From Thalassobius sp002708925 (GTDB lineage: Bacteria > Pseudomonadota > Alphaproteobacteria > Rhodobacterales > Rhodobacteraceae), in NCBI RefSeq assembly GCF_049803795.1, contig NZ_JBNAGJ010000002.1, positions 1 through 64,000 on the forward strand: 64,000 bases of DNA, written 5' to 3'. Positions 36,622 through 45,928 of the stretch are shown here, one piece after another. Under the pieces are notes generated by a model. It worked only from the letters and a program-made list of their open reading frames with translations, searched no databases and had not been told where the DNA came from. A program made the position numbers and the translations under genes. The stretch's first letter is position 1. Every line of letters begins with the position of its first letter.

Positions 36622-38265
36622 ATGTTCCGCAAACGAAATCTTGCGATGCCAGTAGCAGTCGCCGCCGCCATGGCGACAGGCATCCTCGCGCTTCTTGGGA
36701 TCGCCTGGATGGTGCCCTTGTTCCTGATTTCCTGCGTGCTGATCGCCGTTGGAATTCACGATCTTTCGCAGAAAAATCATGCTGTTAATCGCAATTATCC
36801 GATTATCGGCCATCTCCGCTACTTCCTGGAATCCATCCGCCCTGAGATTCGCCAATACTTGCTGGAGGATGAGCGCGACGAGGTTCCATTTAGTCGCGAG
36901 GCGCGCAGCCTGGTCTATCAGCGCGCCAAGGGTGTCGAGGATAAAAAACCCTTTGGCACGCATGAACGTGTCTATGACGCGGGCTACAGTTGGCTGACCC
37001 ATTCGATCCGCCCTCGCATCGTTGAAAATTGGGACTTTCGGGTCACAATCGGCGGGCCTCAGTGCACGCAGCCTTATGACGCGTCGCTCTATAACATCTC
37101 GGCCATGAGCTTCGGTTCGCTGTCGGCCAATGCGATTCTGGCGCTGAACAAAGGCGCCAAAGCCGGGCGTTTTGCCCATGACACGGGCGAAGGCGGGATC
37201 AGCAAGTATCATCGCCAAGGGGGCGGAGACCTGATTTTTCAGGTTGCCTCGGGCTATTTCGGCTGCCGCACACCGGATGGTGCCTTTGACCCGGAAAAAT
37301 TCGCCGCCCGCGCCACCGATCCTCAGGTCAAAATGATCGAGATTAAGCTCAGCCAGGGCGCAAAGCCCGGTCACGGCGGGATGCTGCCGGCGGCCAAAAT
37401 CACCGCAGAAATATCCGAGGCGCGCGGCATTCCGATGGGGGTGGATTGCGTCTCGCCCGCTGCGCACAGCGCTTTTGAAACGCCTCTTGGACTGATGGAA
37501 TTCGTCGCCAAGCTGCGCGATCTGTCAGGGGGAAAGCCTGTCGGGTTCAAACTGTGTATCGGCCACCGGCGCGAATTCATGTGTATCGTCAAGGCCATGC
37601 TTCAATCCGGAATCACCCCGGATTTCATCACGGTGGATGGCAAAGAGGGCGGCACCGGCTCGGCCCCTCTGGAATTTGCCAATCGCGTGGGTATGCCGAT
37701 GCTGGAGGGGCTGAATTTTGTCCACAACACGCTGCGCGGCGCTGGCTTGCGTGACCGGATTCGCATCGGTGCCGCGGGTAAAATCGTCAGTGCATATGAT
37801 ATCGCGCGGGCGCTGGCATTGGGGGCCGACTGGTGCAATTCAGCGCGGGGGTTCATGTTTGCGATTGGCTGCATTCAGGCGCAGGCCTGCCACACGAACA
37901 AATGCCCCGTCGGCCTGGCCACACAAGATCAGGCACGGCAAAAAGCGCTGGATCCGGTCTCCAAGGCTGAACGCGTTACCCGCTTGCACACCAACACGCT
38001 CAAGGCGCTGGCCGAGATCACTGGCGCCGCAGGGTTGGAGCATCCGGGCGCCTTCCTGCCCTATCACTTCATGTTCCGCACGAAGAACGCCGATTTTCTG
38101 GACGGGAACGAGGCATTTCCCGAACTGCCGCACGAATACCTGCTGCATCCGGCGGATTATCCCGAATTCGATGCTTTACATGACAAGTGGCATCGCGCCT
38201 CATCCGAGACATTCTCGGCCGCGCAGGTACTGCGCGGACCATCACGGCTTAGCGCGGCGCAATAG
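36622..38265 (+). CDS. FMN-binding glutamate synthase-family protein
   Basis: 547 residues. A membrane segment or pair near the N-terminus (VAAAMATGILALLGIAW) precedes the GltS/GOGAT synthase domain: ISAMSFGSLSANAILALNKG, DTGEGGISKYH, KPGHGGMLPAAKI and FITVDGKEGGTGSAP. The Fe-S cysteines are seen in CIQAQACHTNKCPVG. It lacks the glutamine amidotransferase domain, so it is not classic GltB. A strong GGAGGAAACGG site precedes the ATG. Its physiological reaction is unknown. Confidence 0.88.
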   Translation: MFRKRNLAMPVAVAAAMATGILALLGIAWMVPLFLISCVLIAVGIHDLSQKNHAVNRNYPIIGHLRYFLESIRPEIRQYLLEDERDEVPFSREARSLVYQRAKGVEDKKPFGTHERVYDAGYSWLTHSIRPRIVENWDFRVTIGGPQCTQPYDASLYNISAMSFGSLSANAILALNKGAKAGRFAHDTGEGGISKYHRQGGGDLIFQVASGYFGCRTPDGAFDPEKFAARATDPQVKMIEIKLSQGAKPGHGGMLPAAKITAEISEARGIPMGVDCVSPAAHSAFETPLGLMEFVAKLRDLSGGKPVGFKLCIGHRREFMCIVKAMLQSGITPDFITVDGKEGGTGSAPLEFANRVGMPMLEGLNFVHNTLRGAGLRDRIRIGAAGKIVSAYDIARALALGADWCNSARGFMFAIGCIQAQACHTNKCPVGLATQDQARQKALDPVSKAERVTRLHTNTLKALAEITGAAGLEHPGAFLPYHFMFRTKNADFLDGNEAFPELPHEYLLHPADYPEFDALHDKWHRASSETFSAAQVLRGPSRLSAAQ

Positions 38266-38314
38266 GCAGACGCCCGCCCCGCGGGGCGCGCATCCAGCCC
38301 GTTTTCATCCGAGG

Positions 38315-40489
38315 CTATTTGACCTGGAAAGACCAGAACAGCGTCTCGCCCGAATGGTCATCGACACCGTCATTGTCGGTTGACACCCAGGCGGTGCCGT
38401 CCTCCATGATGGCCAGGCCTTCGACCTTATCCAGCACGTATCCGCCCGTCGCGGTCAGGTCCGGCAGCAGATCACGCACCAGCTCTTTGGACACGACCGG
38501 CAGTTCCTCGCCCAGCGGGGCGGGCACCATTTCGGCAACCGGGATACGATAGATTTTCTTGGTCACGGCACGATGGTCATGCTGATTATCGCGCTCGATC
38601 ACATAGACATGATCGCCATGCGCGACGATTTCCGACAGACCCACCCAGCCGGTTTCGGGCTGCGCTTTTTCATACAGGACCGCGCCCCATTCCTTGGTCT
38701 TCAGATTATAGGCCACCAGTTTGACGTGGTTCCTGGGGTCGTCCCTCCATTCGCGTTGAACGGCCATCCACAGAATGTCGCCAATCTTGGTTATCCCCTC
38801 GAAACCAAAGCGTGTTTCGACTGCCATAAGCTCGGGCGGCAGACCGATCTCACCCTTCTTGGCCTTGATCGACCCGTCGGCTTTCACATGATAAATCGCA
38901 TGAGGAACAACCCGGTCCGTGCGCCCTTCCGAGGCGACATAGAACCCGCCATGACCGTCCAGCGTGATGCCCTCCATGTCCAGTTTCTGGGCCGGGCGCC
39001 CCTCGCGGTGAACGCGGATGACGTCAACGATGCGGGGCGGGCTCATCTTGGTGTCGATTTTGAAGATCGAGGGCTGGAAGCTGTAAAAACTGTCATTCAC
39101 GGCCCAGACAATCCCGTCCTGATCGGCAACCATACCGGAAATCGCGCCCCACCCGGTCAGCTGATCCATACCGGCCGAGGTCAGATGCGGGTAAACCGCC
39201 GGTGCATCCTGCATTTCGAACAGCATCACATGGGCGCGGGCGCCGCCGTCCTCGATCAGGTCTTTTTCATTGGCAGAGATCAGCAGATTCCGACCCGGAA
39301 TGACCGCATAGCCTTCGGGGCCCACGCCCGAGGGCAGAAACTGTTTCAGCACCGGCGCGGCAGGGTCGGTGACGTCATAAACCCCAACAACCGAGGCGCG
39401 CTCGGCCCCCACAAACACATAGGGCGTACCGCCGAAAACACCGAAAGTTACGCTCTCGGGCTCGACGCCTTTGCTGTCCGAGCGCTTGTCCGGATAATGG
39501 CCGATCTGGATGATCGCTCGTTCAAAATCGGTGCCATTTTCATAGACAACGGTGCCGTCCTTGTGGAAAATCGTCCACCCGCGCGCACCGCCATTGTAAT
39601 CGCCTTCGTTCGCGGTGGCGAACATGTCGTCGCTGATCCAGGTCACGGCGTCAGGTTCGCGCAGGCGGCCCTTTTGGCTTTCGGTGAAAATCAGCGCGCC
39701 GCGTTCGTCGGTGGCGTCGATGCCCTCCAGATCCACGCTGCCGGCCGAGAAGTGATTCACCACCTGCCCGTCCTTCGACACAATCGCCAAGTGGTTGTTT
39801 TCCTGCAAGGTCACCACGATCTCTCCCAGCCCGTTGATCGAGACATATTCGGGCTCGGGGTCTGCGCCCGCAATCTCGGCCAGGCCGGTCAGATCGGCAA
39901 AGCGCAGCGAGCCACAATCCAGCGCACCGTCCTTCAGATCCACCAGCGCCAAAGTGCCCGCCGGAAATTGCGGAATAAGGCCACCGTTCAGGTCTTCGTC
40001 GCGCTCGTTTTCGATGGCAACGGCGATGAAAGACCCATCGGGCGCCTTAGCCACGCTGTCCGGCTGGCCGCCCAGATCGCAAGCGCCGGTTTGCACCCGG
40101 CTGGCCACATCGACCGAGATCAGCTTACCCGACGGGGCGACATAGCTTTCCGAGGTATTCACGCCCACAAAGGCCGTGCCGCCCAGAACCGTCACCGAGG
40201 TCGGCTCTCCGCCAACGTCCATATTGCCCAGCGGTTTGGGGTCATGCGCGTCGGTGATGTCAACGAACCCAATCACCTTCAACGGGCTGTCGGTATAGAC
40301 CAGCGTCAGGCCATCGGCGGTGGCGTCAATGATCTCGGGGCTGGTTTCGCGCTCGGTATCCGCGCCTGCGGCCATGTTCGACACAACGGGAAAAGACGCA
40401 ATACGGTTAAAATTCTGCTCTGCCAACGCCGGAGCCGCCACCAATGCGGTAGTCAGCAACAGGCTCAGGCCAAATTGAGTGGATGCCAT
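38315..40489 (-). CDS. Secreted esterase-like phytase-family beta-propeller protein
   Basis: 724 residues. A signal peptide ends APALA. The N-terminal two thirds form a YVTN/choice-of-anchor-type propeller (DATADGLTLVYTDSPLKVIGFVDITD; EPESVTFGVFGGTPYVFVGAERASVVGVYDV). The C-terminal third has the pattern of 'esterase-like activity of phytase' proteins (KLDMEGITLDGHGGFYVASEG; FGFEGITKIGD; VEGLAIMEDGTAWVSTDND). It is probably a periplasmic or extracellular metal-binding phosphoesterase-like protein. The start at 40489 has GGAGGGTATCC. Confidence 0.82.
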   Translation of the reverse strand: MASTQFGLSLLLTTALVAAPALAEQNFNRIASFPVVSNMAAGADTERETSPEIIDATADGLTLVYTDSPLKVIGFVDITDAHDPKPLGNMDVGGEPTSVTVLGGTAFVGVNTSESYVAPSGKLISVDVASRVQTGACDLGGQPDSVAKAPDGSFIAVAIENERDEDLNGGLIPQFPAGTLALVDLKDGALDCGSLRFADLTGLAEIAGADPEPEYVSINGLGEIVVTLQENNHLAIVSKDGQVVNHFSAGSVDLEGIDATDERGALIFTESQKGRLREPDAVTWISDDMFATANEGDYNGGARGWTIFHKDGTVVYENGTDFERAIIQIGHYPDKRSDSKGVEPESVTFGVFGGTPYVFVGAERASVVGVYDVTDPAAPVLKQFLPSGVGPEGYAVIPGRNLLISANEKDLIEDGGARAHVMLFEMQDAPAVYPHLTSAGMDQLTGWGAISGMVADQDGIVWAVNDSFYSFQPSIFKIDTKMSPPRIVDVIRVHREGRPAQKLDMEGITLDGHGGFYVASEGRTDRVVPHAIYHVKADGSIKAKKGEIGLPPELMAVETRFGFEGITKIGDILWMAVQREWRDDPRNHVKLVAYNLKTKEWGAVLYEKAQPETGWVGLSEIVAHGDHVYVIERDNQHDHRAVTKKIYRIPVAEMVPAPLGEELPVVSKELVRDLLPDLTATGGYVLDKVEGLAIMEDGTAWVSTDNDGVDDHSGETLFWSFQVK

Positions 40490-41134
40490 TGGATACCCTC
40501 CTGAGGTCTTCGCAATCTCATTGGCTTCTGAAATTGGTCGGAAACAGGCGTGTTTCGGTTTGATGACATTTAGATGACGCCCATGAATGAGCGGCCCCGC
40601 CAATGCAGTCCGGCGTGAACACGGTGAATTTTCAGGCAGACCGTTCAAACCAGAACAGCCTTGACAGTTTTTGCCCGCTCACATTGAGCATGTGTGACAC
40701 GATCTCAAACCGCGCCGCGAGTTTGAGGTTTTCGCATTTGCACAGTAAGAGCGCTCCACACCTCCCTTCTACACACCAAAGAAGGGCCCCGCCGGAGGCC
40801 GATGAGAGCTTTCCCTGGGAACAGGGGCGTTGCCATTTAGGCGGCAACATCCCTGTCGTCTTTGATGGCCAGCTAAAGCCCATACAGATCGTCGGCCGCC
40901 GCTGGGCATGTCCCCTGCTCGATGCGGTCATAAACGCTCCAACGGTTGGCGCACAGGAAAACCCCTGAGCACAAGTGATTGTAAAATTTGTGCTTTTCCT
41001 CGGATAGGTTCCTGTTGAAAGAGAGCGCACGGTTTTATTATTGATCTGATAAGGGCATAATCCACCGTCTTCGCAGAGCTATGAAAGGTGCTTTTCACTG
41101 AAAAACGCATCTGCTACACACCCCATGTGGATAC
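40490..41134. other. Intergenic region, no supported gene
   Basis: 645 bases between the phytase-like gene and tRNA-Arg. Both strands have open frames of about 120-130 codons (40603-40968 and 41030-40632), but neither shows a ribosome site, known motif or consistent codon use. The first 70 bases are likely the promoter of the phytase-like gene. Confidence 0.5.
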
Positions 41135-41211
41135 GGCCCCGTAGCTCAACTGGATAGAGCAGCTGACTTCTAATCAGCAGGTTGAGGATTCGAGTTCTTC
41201 CGGGGTCGCCA
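41135..41211 (+). tRNA. tRNA-Arg (TCT)
   Basis: A 77-base tRNA starting GGCCCCGTAGCTC and ending with an encoded CCA. The acceptor stem pairs fully, with one G-T pair. The anticodon loop gives TCT. About 290 bases of apparently non-coding sequence follow before the ATP-grasp gene. Confidence 0.96.
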
Positions 41212-41502
41212 CGCCACCTCCTGCTCGCTTACATGCAATGCGGACAAGCTGGAGCGCTCCAGTCATTCCATGATTTAGTCGCTGAAGTTCCAGACAGAGA
41301 ATTCATCGAAACGCGTTGTAGCGTCAGAGCTTGCGTAGCTCCCGCCCCGAACGACGGGATCGGGGGGGCAAAACAGGCTCCGGATGTGTGGGCTGCGGGC
41401 GCAGTCCCCCCTAGGTGGAATAGCCTCTACCCACTATTCCAAAAGGTTAAAATGTGCTAAAATCCCTTTGAGCAGACGTAAAAAGTACAAAAAGGCAGAG
41501 AA

Positions 41503-42324
41503 ATGCCGAATTTGAACCCCTCCGAGGTTCGGGTCATGTTTGGCCTGAAACCTGATTGGTGGCCCGCAATCGAGGGCTATCTGACCGACAGCCGCTTCAG
41601 GCCGGACATGCAGGATTTATCGCTGATCGACCCGTCCGAATGGGATTTGATCGTCCCGCTGACGATTGAGGACCAGGATTTGCTGGACGAGTTGCACCTG
41701 ACGAATGCCCAGCCGGTTACCCCTTATGTCCCCCATGCTCTAAGCACGCTATGCGACGATAAGTTCTCGCTAAATCAACGCCTTATTGCCCTTGGCTTTG
41801 CTGCTCTCGTGCCGGCGGTCTATTGTTTCGCGCCAGCCGATCCTGACCGTTATCCGTTGATCAGGAAACCCCGGCGCTGGTCCTGGGGCTATGGGTGCAG
41901 CTATGTGAATTCACCACAAGAGGCCCAGCCATGCGATCCGCAGACCGAATTTTTGCAGGCGGTTGTCTCACCTGGGGATGAATGGGCCGCGCATCTGAGT
42001 TTTCACAACGGAGAGCTGATCTTTGCCCATGCGGTGCACCATCATCTGGCTCAAAGCGGGCTGATCCTGGGAAATCTGCACAGCCCGGTCAGGTCTCAGC
42101 ATGTGGCAGAGGTGCCCTTTCTGGATCAATGGCTGAATGCGACACGTGCCTTGGGCATTCAGGACGGCACGATCTGCATTGATTTCGCGATTATGGATGG
42201 GCACCCTTATCTGTACGAGATCAACCCGCGGATCGGAGGCTCTTTGCTGCCGCAACTGCCGCGCTATCTGGAAAGCCAGCTGTCCACGCGCAACTATCTG
42301 ACGAATATGACCTCGGTCGCCTGA
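41503..42324 (+). CDS. Orphan ATP-grasp-fold protein
   Basis: 273 residues. The C-terminal half has the ATP-grasp metal-binding pattern CIDFAIMDGHPYLYEINPRIGGS, and the middle has a lysine in YPLIRKPRRWSWGYGCSYV that could contact ATP. The N-terminal 80 residues look like a short pre-ATP-grasp domain. These enzymes ligate a carboxylate to an amine or thiol. No partner gene tells the substrate. The ribosome site is AGGCAGAG. It stands alone between tRNA-Arg and the NDUFS4 homologue and may be acquired. Confidence 0.65.
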   Translation: MPNLNPSEVRVMFGLKPDWWPAIEGYLTDSRFRPDMQDLSLIDPSEWDLIVPLTIEDQDLLDELHLTNAQPVTPYVPHALSTLCDDKFSLNQRLIALGFAALVPAVYCFAPADPDRYPLIRKPRRWSWGYGCSYVNSPQEAQPCDPQTEFLQAVVSPGDEWAAHLSFHNGELIFAHAVHHHLAQSGLILGNLHSPVRSQHVAEVPFLDQWLNATRALGIQDGTICIDFAIMDGHPYLYEINPRIGGSLLPQLPRYLESQLSTRNYLTNMTSVA

Positions 42325-42347
42325 AACACGCCGACACCAGAGGCGCA

Positions 42348-42375
42348 TAAAAAAGGCGACCGGATCGGCCGCCTT
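42348..42375 (-). terminator. Intrinsic terminator after the complex I subunit gene
   Basis: On the minus strand AAGGCG and CGCCTT enclose GCCGATCCGGT and are followed by six T residues. It lies 24 bases after the stop of the 42399-42710 gene. The same stem could slow plus-strand transcription from the ATP-grasp gene, but lacks a T run in that direction. Confidence 0.8.
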
Positions 42376-42398
42376 ATCTGGTTCGGATCACGCGCGCC

Positions 42399-42710
42399 TT
42401 AGTGCGTCCAGGGGCCACGGCGGTTGGTGGCAAAATTCTCGCCATAGCCGCCGGCACGAATGTTGGGCTTACGTTTGTTCGGCTCGGCGACGGTGGCCTC
42501 GATGCCATGTTCCTTGGCATAATCCAGCGCGGCCTCTTTGCTGGAGAACTTCATCTTCACCTGCGACTGGGTGTCCGAACTAGAGGTCCAGCCCATCAGC
42601 GGATCCACTTCACGCGCCGAGGCAGGGGCGAATTCCAGAACCCAGGACTTGGTTTTCGCGGTCCCCGAGGACATCGCGGTTTTTGCAGGTTGGTAGATAC
42701 GCGCACGCAT
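42399..42710 (-). CDS. NADH dehydrogenase accessory subunit, NDUFS4 type
   Basis: 103 residues. It matches the 'ETC complex I subunit conserved region' family, the alphaproteobacterial homologue of mitochondrial NDUFS4: RARIYQPAKTAMSSG, WVLEF, DPLMGWTSS, KMKFSSKEAALDYAKEHG, and a basic C-terminus YGENFATNRRGPWTH. It helps assemble or stabilise the peripheral arm of complex I and acts on the cytoplasmic side. It is monocistronic, with its own terminator. The ribosome site is GAGGAGTG. Confidence 0.92.
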   Translation of the reverse strand: MRARIYQPAKTAMSSGTAKTKSWVLEFAPASAREVDPLMGWTSSSDTQSQVKMKFSSKEAALDYAKEHGIEATVAEPNKRKPNIRAGGYGENFATNRRGPWTH

Positions 42711-43133
42711 GTCAGCACTCCTCTTTGCCGCGAGTTTATCAGCTAAAATGGGGAAGACGGCAAGAGCAGACCGCCCCTTTCCCGTGCGATTTCGCCCGGA
42801 AATCGGCGATGGCCGTCATTTAGCCCGCAGGGAGCGAGGGGTGGGTGAACGCGGACCTCATGACGACCAGGCCTGCTGCTTGCTGAGAACAATGATACGT
42901 AGGATTTGCATCAAATCACAAGAGGATCGATTCCAGAAATTTCAAAATTGACGCGTATTTTTTGCATTAATTTCAAATTGGTCCGATGAAGTTACCAATT
43001 CAGGTGCAAACGCAGCATTTCCGCAGGGCGAACGGAAACCGGGCTTTTGTTCCGCACAGGCGCGGCGCTGACAAAGAGGGGTTGAAGAAGAACAAAAACA
43101 GATCAAATCTGGGGTATCTGCCCGGAGATTCTC
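42711..43133 (+). other. Intergenic region upstream of uvrB
   Basis: About 420 bases with no credible gene. The right half is AT-rich around 42940-42985 (ATTTTTTGCATTAATTTC), a likely promoter zone for uvrB. A LexA-box-like site lies at 43090-43104. Confidence 0.5.
43090..43104 (+). promoter_or_regulatory. Candidate LexA (SOS) box upstream of uvrB
   Basis: GAACAAAAACAGATC fits the alphaproteobacterial SOS box (GAAC-N7-GAAC) with one mismatch in the second half. It lies 29 bases before the uvrB start, a place where repression is possible. uvrB is SOS-controlled in many bacteria. Confidence 0.35.
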
Positions 43134-45323
43134 ATGCCTTACGCCCATAACGATCAGACACAGCCGATTCTGCACGCTCCTGCCCCGGATGTGAAATCGC
43201 GCCCCAAGCTGGAGGGCGGCAAGAGATTCGTCATGCACTCGGAATTTGAACCGGCCGGCGACCAGCCCACCGCGATCGCCGAAATCTCTGCCGCCGTTCT
43301 GAACGGTGAGCACGATCAGGTGCTGCTGGGCGCGACGGGCACCGGGAAAACCTTCACCATGGCCAAGGTGATCGAGCAAACGCAGCGCCCCGCCATCATT
43401 CTGGCCCCCAACAAGACGCTGGCCGCGCAGCTATACGGTGAATTCAAGGGCTTCTTTCCCGACAATGCCGTCGAATATTTCGTCAGCTATTACGACTACT
43501 ACCAGCCCGAGGCCTATGTCGCCCGGTCCGACACCTATATCGAGAAGGAATCGCAGATTAACGAGCAGATCGACCGGATGCGCCACTCGGCCACGCGGGC
43601 GCTGCTGGAACGGGACGACGTGATCATCGTGGCCTCGGTCAGCTGTATTTACGGCATCGGCTCGGTCGAAACTTACGGGGCGATGACGCAGGATCTGAAG
43701 GCGGGCGAGGAATACGACCAGCGCGCCGTCATCGCAGATCTGGTGGCCCAACAATACCGCCGCAACGATCAGGGGTTCCAACGCGGCAGCTTCCGCGTGC
43801 GCGGCGACGTGTTGGAAATCTGGCCCGCCCACCTGGAAGACCGCGCCTGGCGCCTGTCCTTTTTCGGCGAGGAACTGGAGGCAATCACGGAATTCGACCC
43901 TCTGACCGGGCAGAAAACCGATGATTTCGAACAGATCCGCGTCTATGCGAACTCGCATTACGTGACGCCGAAACCGACGATGCAGCAGGCCATCCAGGGC
44001 ATCAAGAAAGAACTGCGCCAACGGCTGGATCATCTGGTCGGCGACGGCAAACTGCTGGAGGCGCAGCGGCTGGAACAGCGCTGTAACTTCGATCTGGAGA
44101 TGCTGGAGGCCACCGGCGTGTGCAACGGGATCGAGAACTATTCTCGCTATCTGACGGGGCGCGGACCAGGCGAGCCGCCCCCCACGCTGTTCGAATTCAT
44201 CCCCGACCATGCCATTGTTTTTGCAGATGAATCCCACGTCAGCGTCCCTCAGATCGGGGCGATGTACAAGGGGGACTATCGGCGCAAGCTGACCCTGGCC
44301 GAGCACGGGTTCCGCCTGCCCTCGTGCATGGATAACCGCCCCCTGAAGTTCGAGGAATGGGACGCGATGCGCCCGCAGTCCGTGTTCGTCAGCGCCACCC
44401 CCGCCGCGTGGGAATTGGAACAAACCGGCGGCGTTTTCACCGAACAGGTGATCCGCCCCACCGGCCTGCTGGACCCCGAGGTGGAAATCCGCCCCGTGGA
44501 CACGCAGGTGGATGATCTGCTGGACGAAATTCGCCGCGTCACCGCCGATGGCTACCGCGTTCTGGTGACCACCCTGACCAAACGCATGGCCGAAGACCTG
44601 ACCGAGTATTTACACGAGCAGGGCATCAAGGTGCGCTATATGCACAGCGACATCGACACGATAGAACGCATTGAAATCCTTAGGGATTTGCGGCTTGGGG
44701 CCTTTGATGTTCTGATCGGCATCAACCTGCTGCGCGAAGGTCTGGACATTCCCGAATGCGGGCTGGTGGCCATTCTGGACGCGGATAAAGAGGGGTTCCT
44801 GCGCTCGGAAACCTCGCTGATCCAGACCATCGGCCGCGCCGCCCGAAACGCCGAGGGCCGCGTGATCATGTATGCCGACCGGGTGACTGGCTCGATGGAG
44901 CGCGCGCTGGCCGAAACCAACCGCCGCCGCGCCAAGCAGATCGCCTATAATCAGGAACACGGCATCACGCCCGAAACCGTGAAAAAGAACGTCGAGGACA
45001 TTCTGGCCGGTCTTTATCAGGGCGACACCGATCAGGCGCGCGTCACCGCCAAGATCGACAAGCCCATGCACGGCGCCAATCTGGAGGCGCATCTGGACGG
45101 GCTGCGCGGCGAGATGCGCAAAGCCGCCGAGAACCTGGAATTCGAAGAGGCCGCCCGCCTGCGCGATGAAATCAAACGGCTGGAGGCCGTGGACCTGGCC
45201 ATCGCCGACGATCCTCTGGCCCGCCAATCGGCTGTCGAAGCCGCCAGCGAGGCCGCCACCGGACGTTCAACCGCCGGACGCCCTGGCCAACGTGGCGGAG
45301 TGAAACGCAAAAAGAAACGCTGA
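43134..45323 (+). CDS. uvrB: Excinuclease ABC subunit B
   Basis: 729 residues, the damage-verifying helicase-like subunit of UvrABC nucleotide excision repair. Walker A is GATGTGKTFTMA, the beta-hairpin region is YYDYYQPEAYVARSDTYIEKE, helicase motif II reads ADESHV, motif VI QTIGRAARN, and the C-terminal UVR motif binds UvrC (AAENLEFEEAARLRDEIKRLE). An N-terminal extension of about 25 residues and a Lys-rich tail are present. The ribosome site GGAGATTC supports the start. It converges with the membrane-protein gene. Confidence 0.96.
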   Translation: MPYAHNDQTQPILHAPAPDVKSRPKLEGGKRFVMHSEFEPAGDQPTAIAEISAAVLNGEHDQVLLGATGTGKTFTMAKVIEQTQRPAIILAPNKTLAAQLYGEFKGFFPDNAVEYFVSYYDYYQPEAYVARSDTYIEKESQINEQIDRMRHSATRALLERDDVIIVASVSCIYGIGSVETYGAMTQDLKAGEEYDQRAVIADLVAQQYRRNDQGFQRGSFRVRGDVLEIWPAHLEDRAWRLSFFGEELEAITEFDPLTGQKTDDFEQIRVYANSHYVTPKPTMQQAIQGIKKELRQRLDHLVGDGKLLEAQRLEQRCNFDLEMLEATGVCNGIENYSRYLTGRGPGEPPPTLFEFIPDHAIVFADESHVSVPQIGAMYKGDYRRKLTLAEHGFRLPSCMDNRPLKFEEWDAMRPQSVFVSATPAAWELEQTGGVFTEQVIRPTGLLDPEVEIRPVDTQVDDLLDEIRRVTADGYRVLVTTLTKRMAEDLTEYLHEQGIKVRYMHSDIDTIERIEILRDLRLGAFDVLIGINLLREGLDIPECGLVAILDADKEGFLRSETSLIQTIGRAARNAEGRVIMYADRVTGSMERALAETNRRRAKQIAYNQEHGITPETVKKNVEDILAGLYQGDTDQARVTAKIDKPMHGANLEAHLDGLRGEMRKAAENLEFEEAARLRDEIKRLEAVDLAIADDPLARQSAVEAASEAATGRSTAGRPGQRGGVKRKKKR

Positions 45324-45896
45324 TCAATGCGGCGGCAATTCCGCCTTTTGCACATCGGCCTGCATCGACTTTTTCATATTGTCGATGTTCGCATCAATGT
45401 ACTCCATGCCGCCACTGACAACAGAGCGCCCCATCCACACAAAAATGGGCGGCAGCAATCCCAATGCGATATGAACCCAATACCACCAATGGATAAGCTC
45501 GCTCGTGAAATAGGCCACAGTCCCGTCCAGGTAATTGATCTCATGCGCGACGCCCAATACGATCAGCGCCCCCATGAACAGGCAGGCCACAATCGAGAAC
45601 ATGATGTCGAATTTCCGCTCGAATATGACTTTGTAGGCGATGCCCCACAGTTCGTTCGGGACTTTGCCGTCATGCAGAACCGTCTTATCGCCCGGCACCA
45701 ATGCCAACCGCTGAAGCGTCAGATACCAGCCCGTCCGGCATAAACCGCCATTGACCTGCCCCAATCCGCTCAAGGCTTCGTTGGCATATTTGGAAATTCT
45801 CTCGCGATAGCGAAAGCGCGGCAGCCCCAGATACGCCAGATTCAACGCAAAGGCCACGCTTAGAGTAGACTGCAAATGGGGCAGTTCGGAAAACAC
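45324..45896 (-). CDS. Unknown membrane protein, second gene of a two-gene cassette
   Basis: 190 residues with a GTG start. Three hydrophobic stretches are seen: about 11-26, 97-118 (MFSIVACLFMGALIVLGV) and 136-158 (WYWVHIALGLLPPIFVWMG). Between the first two lies a soluble segment with CRTGWYLTLQRL; the C-terminal tail is charged. I do not recognise the family. It follows the PLD-like gene by 32 bases on the same strand, so the two are probably co-transcribed. The pair is less GC-rich than its neighbours, which fits acquisition. Confidence 0.65.
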   Translation of the reverse strand: MFSELPHLQSTLSVAFALNLAYLGLPRFRYRERISKYANEALSGLGQVNGGLCRTGWYLTLQRLALVPGDKTVLHDGKVPNELWGIAYKVIFERKFDIMFSIVACLFMGALIVLGVAHEINYLDGTVAYFTSELIHWWYWVHIALGLLPPIFVWMGRSVVSGGMEYIDANIDNMKKSMQADVQKAELPPH

Positions 45897-45928
45897 AGGA
45901 TACTCGATGACGGCCTCGGATATTCGAT

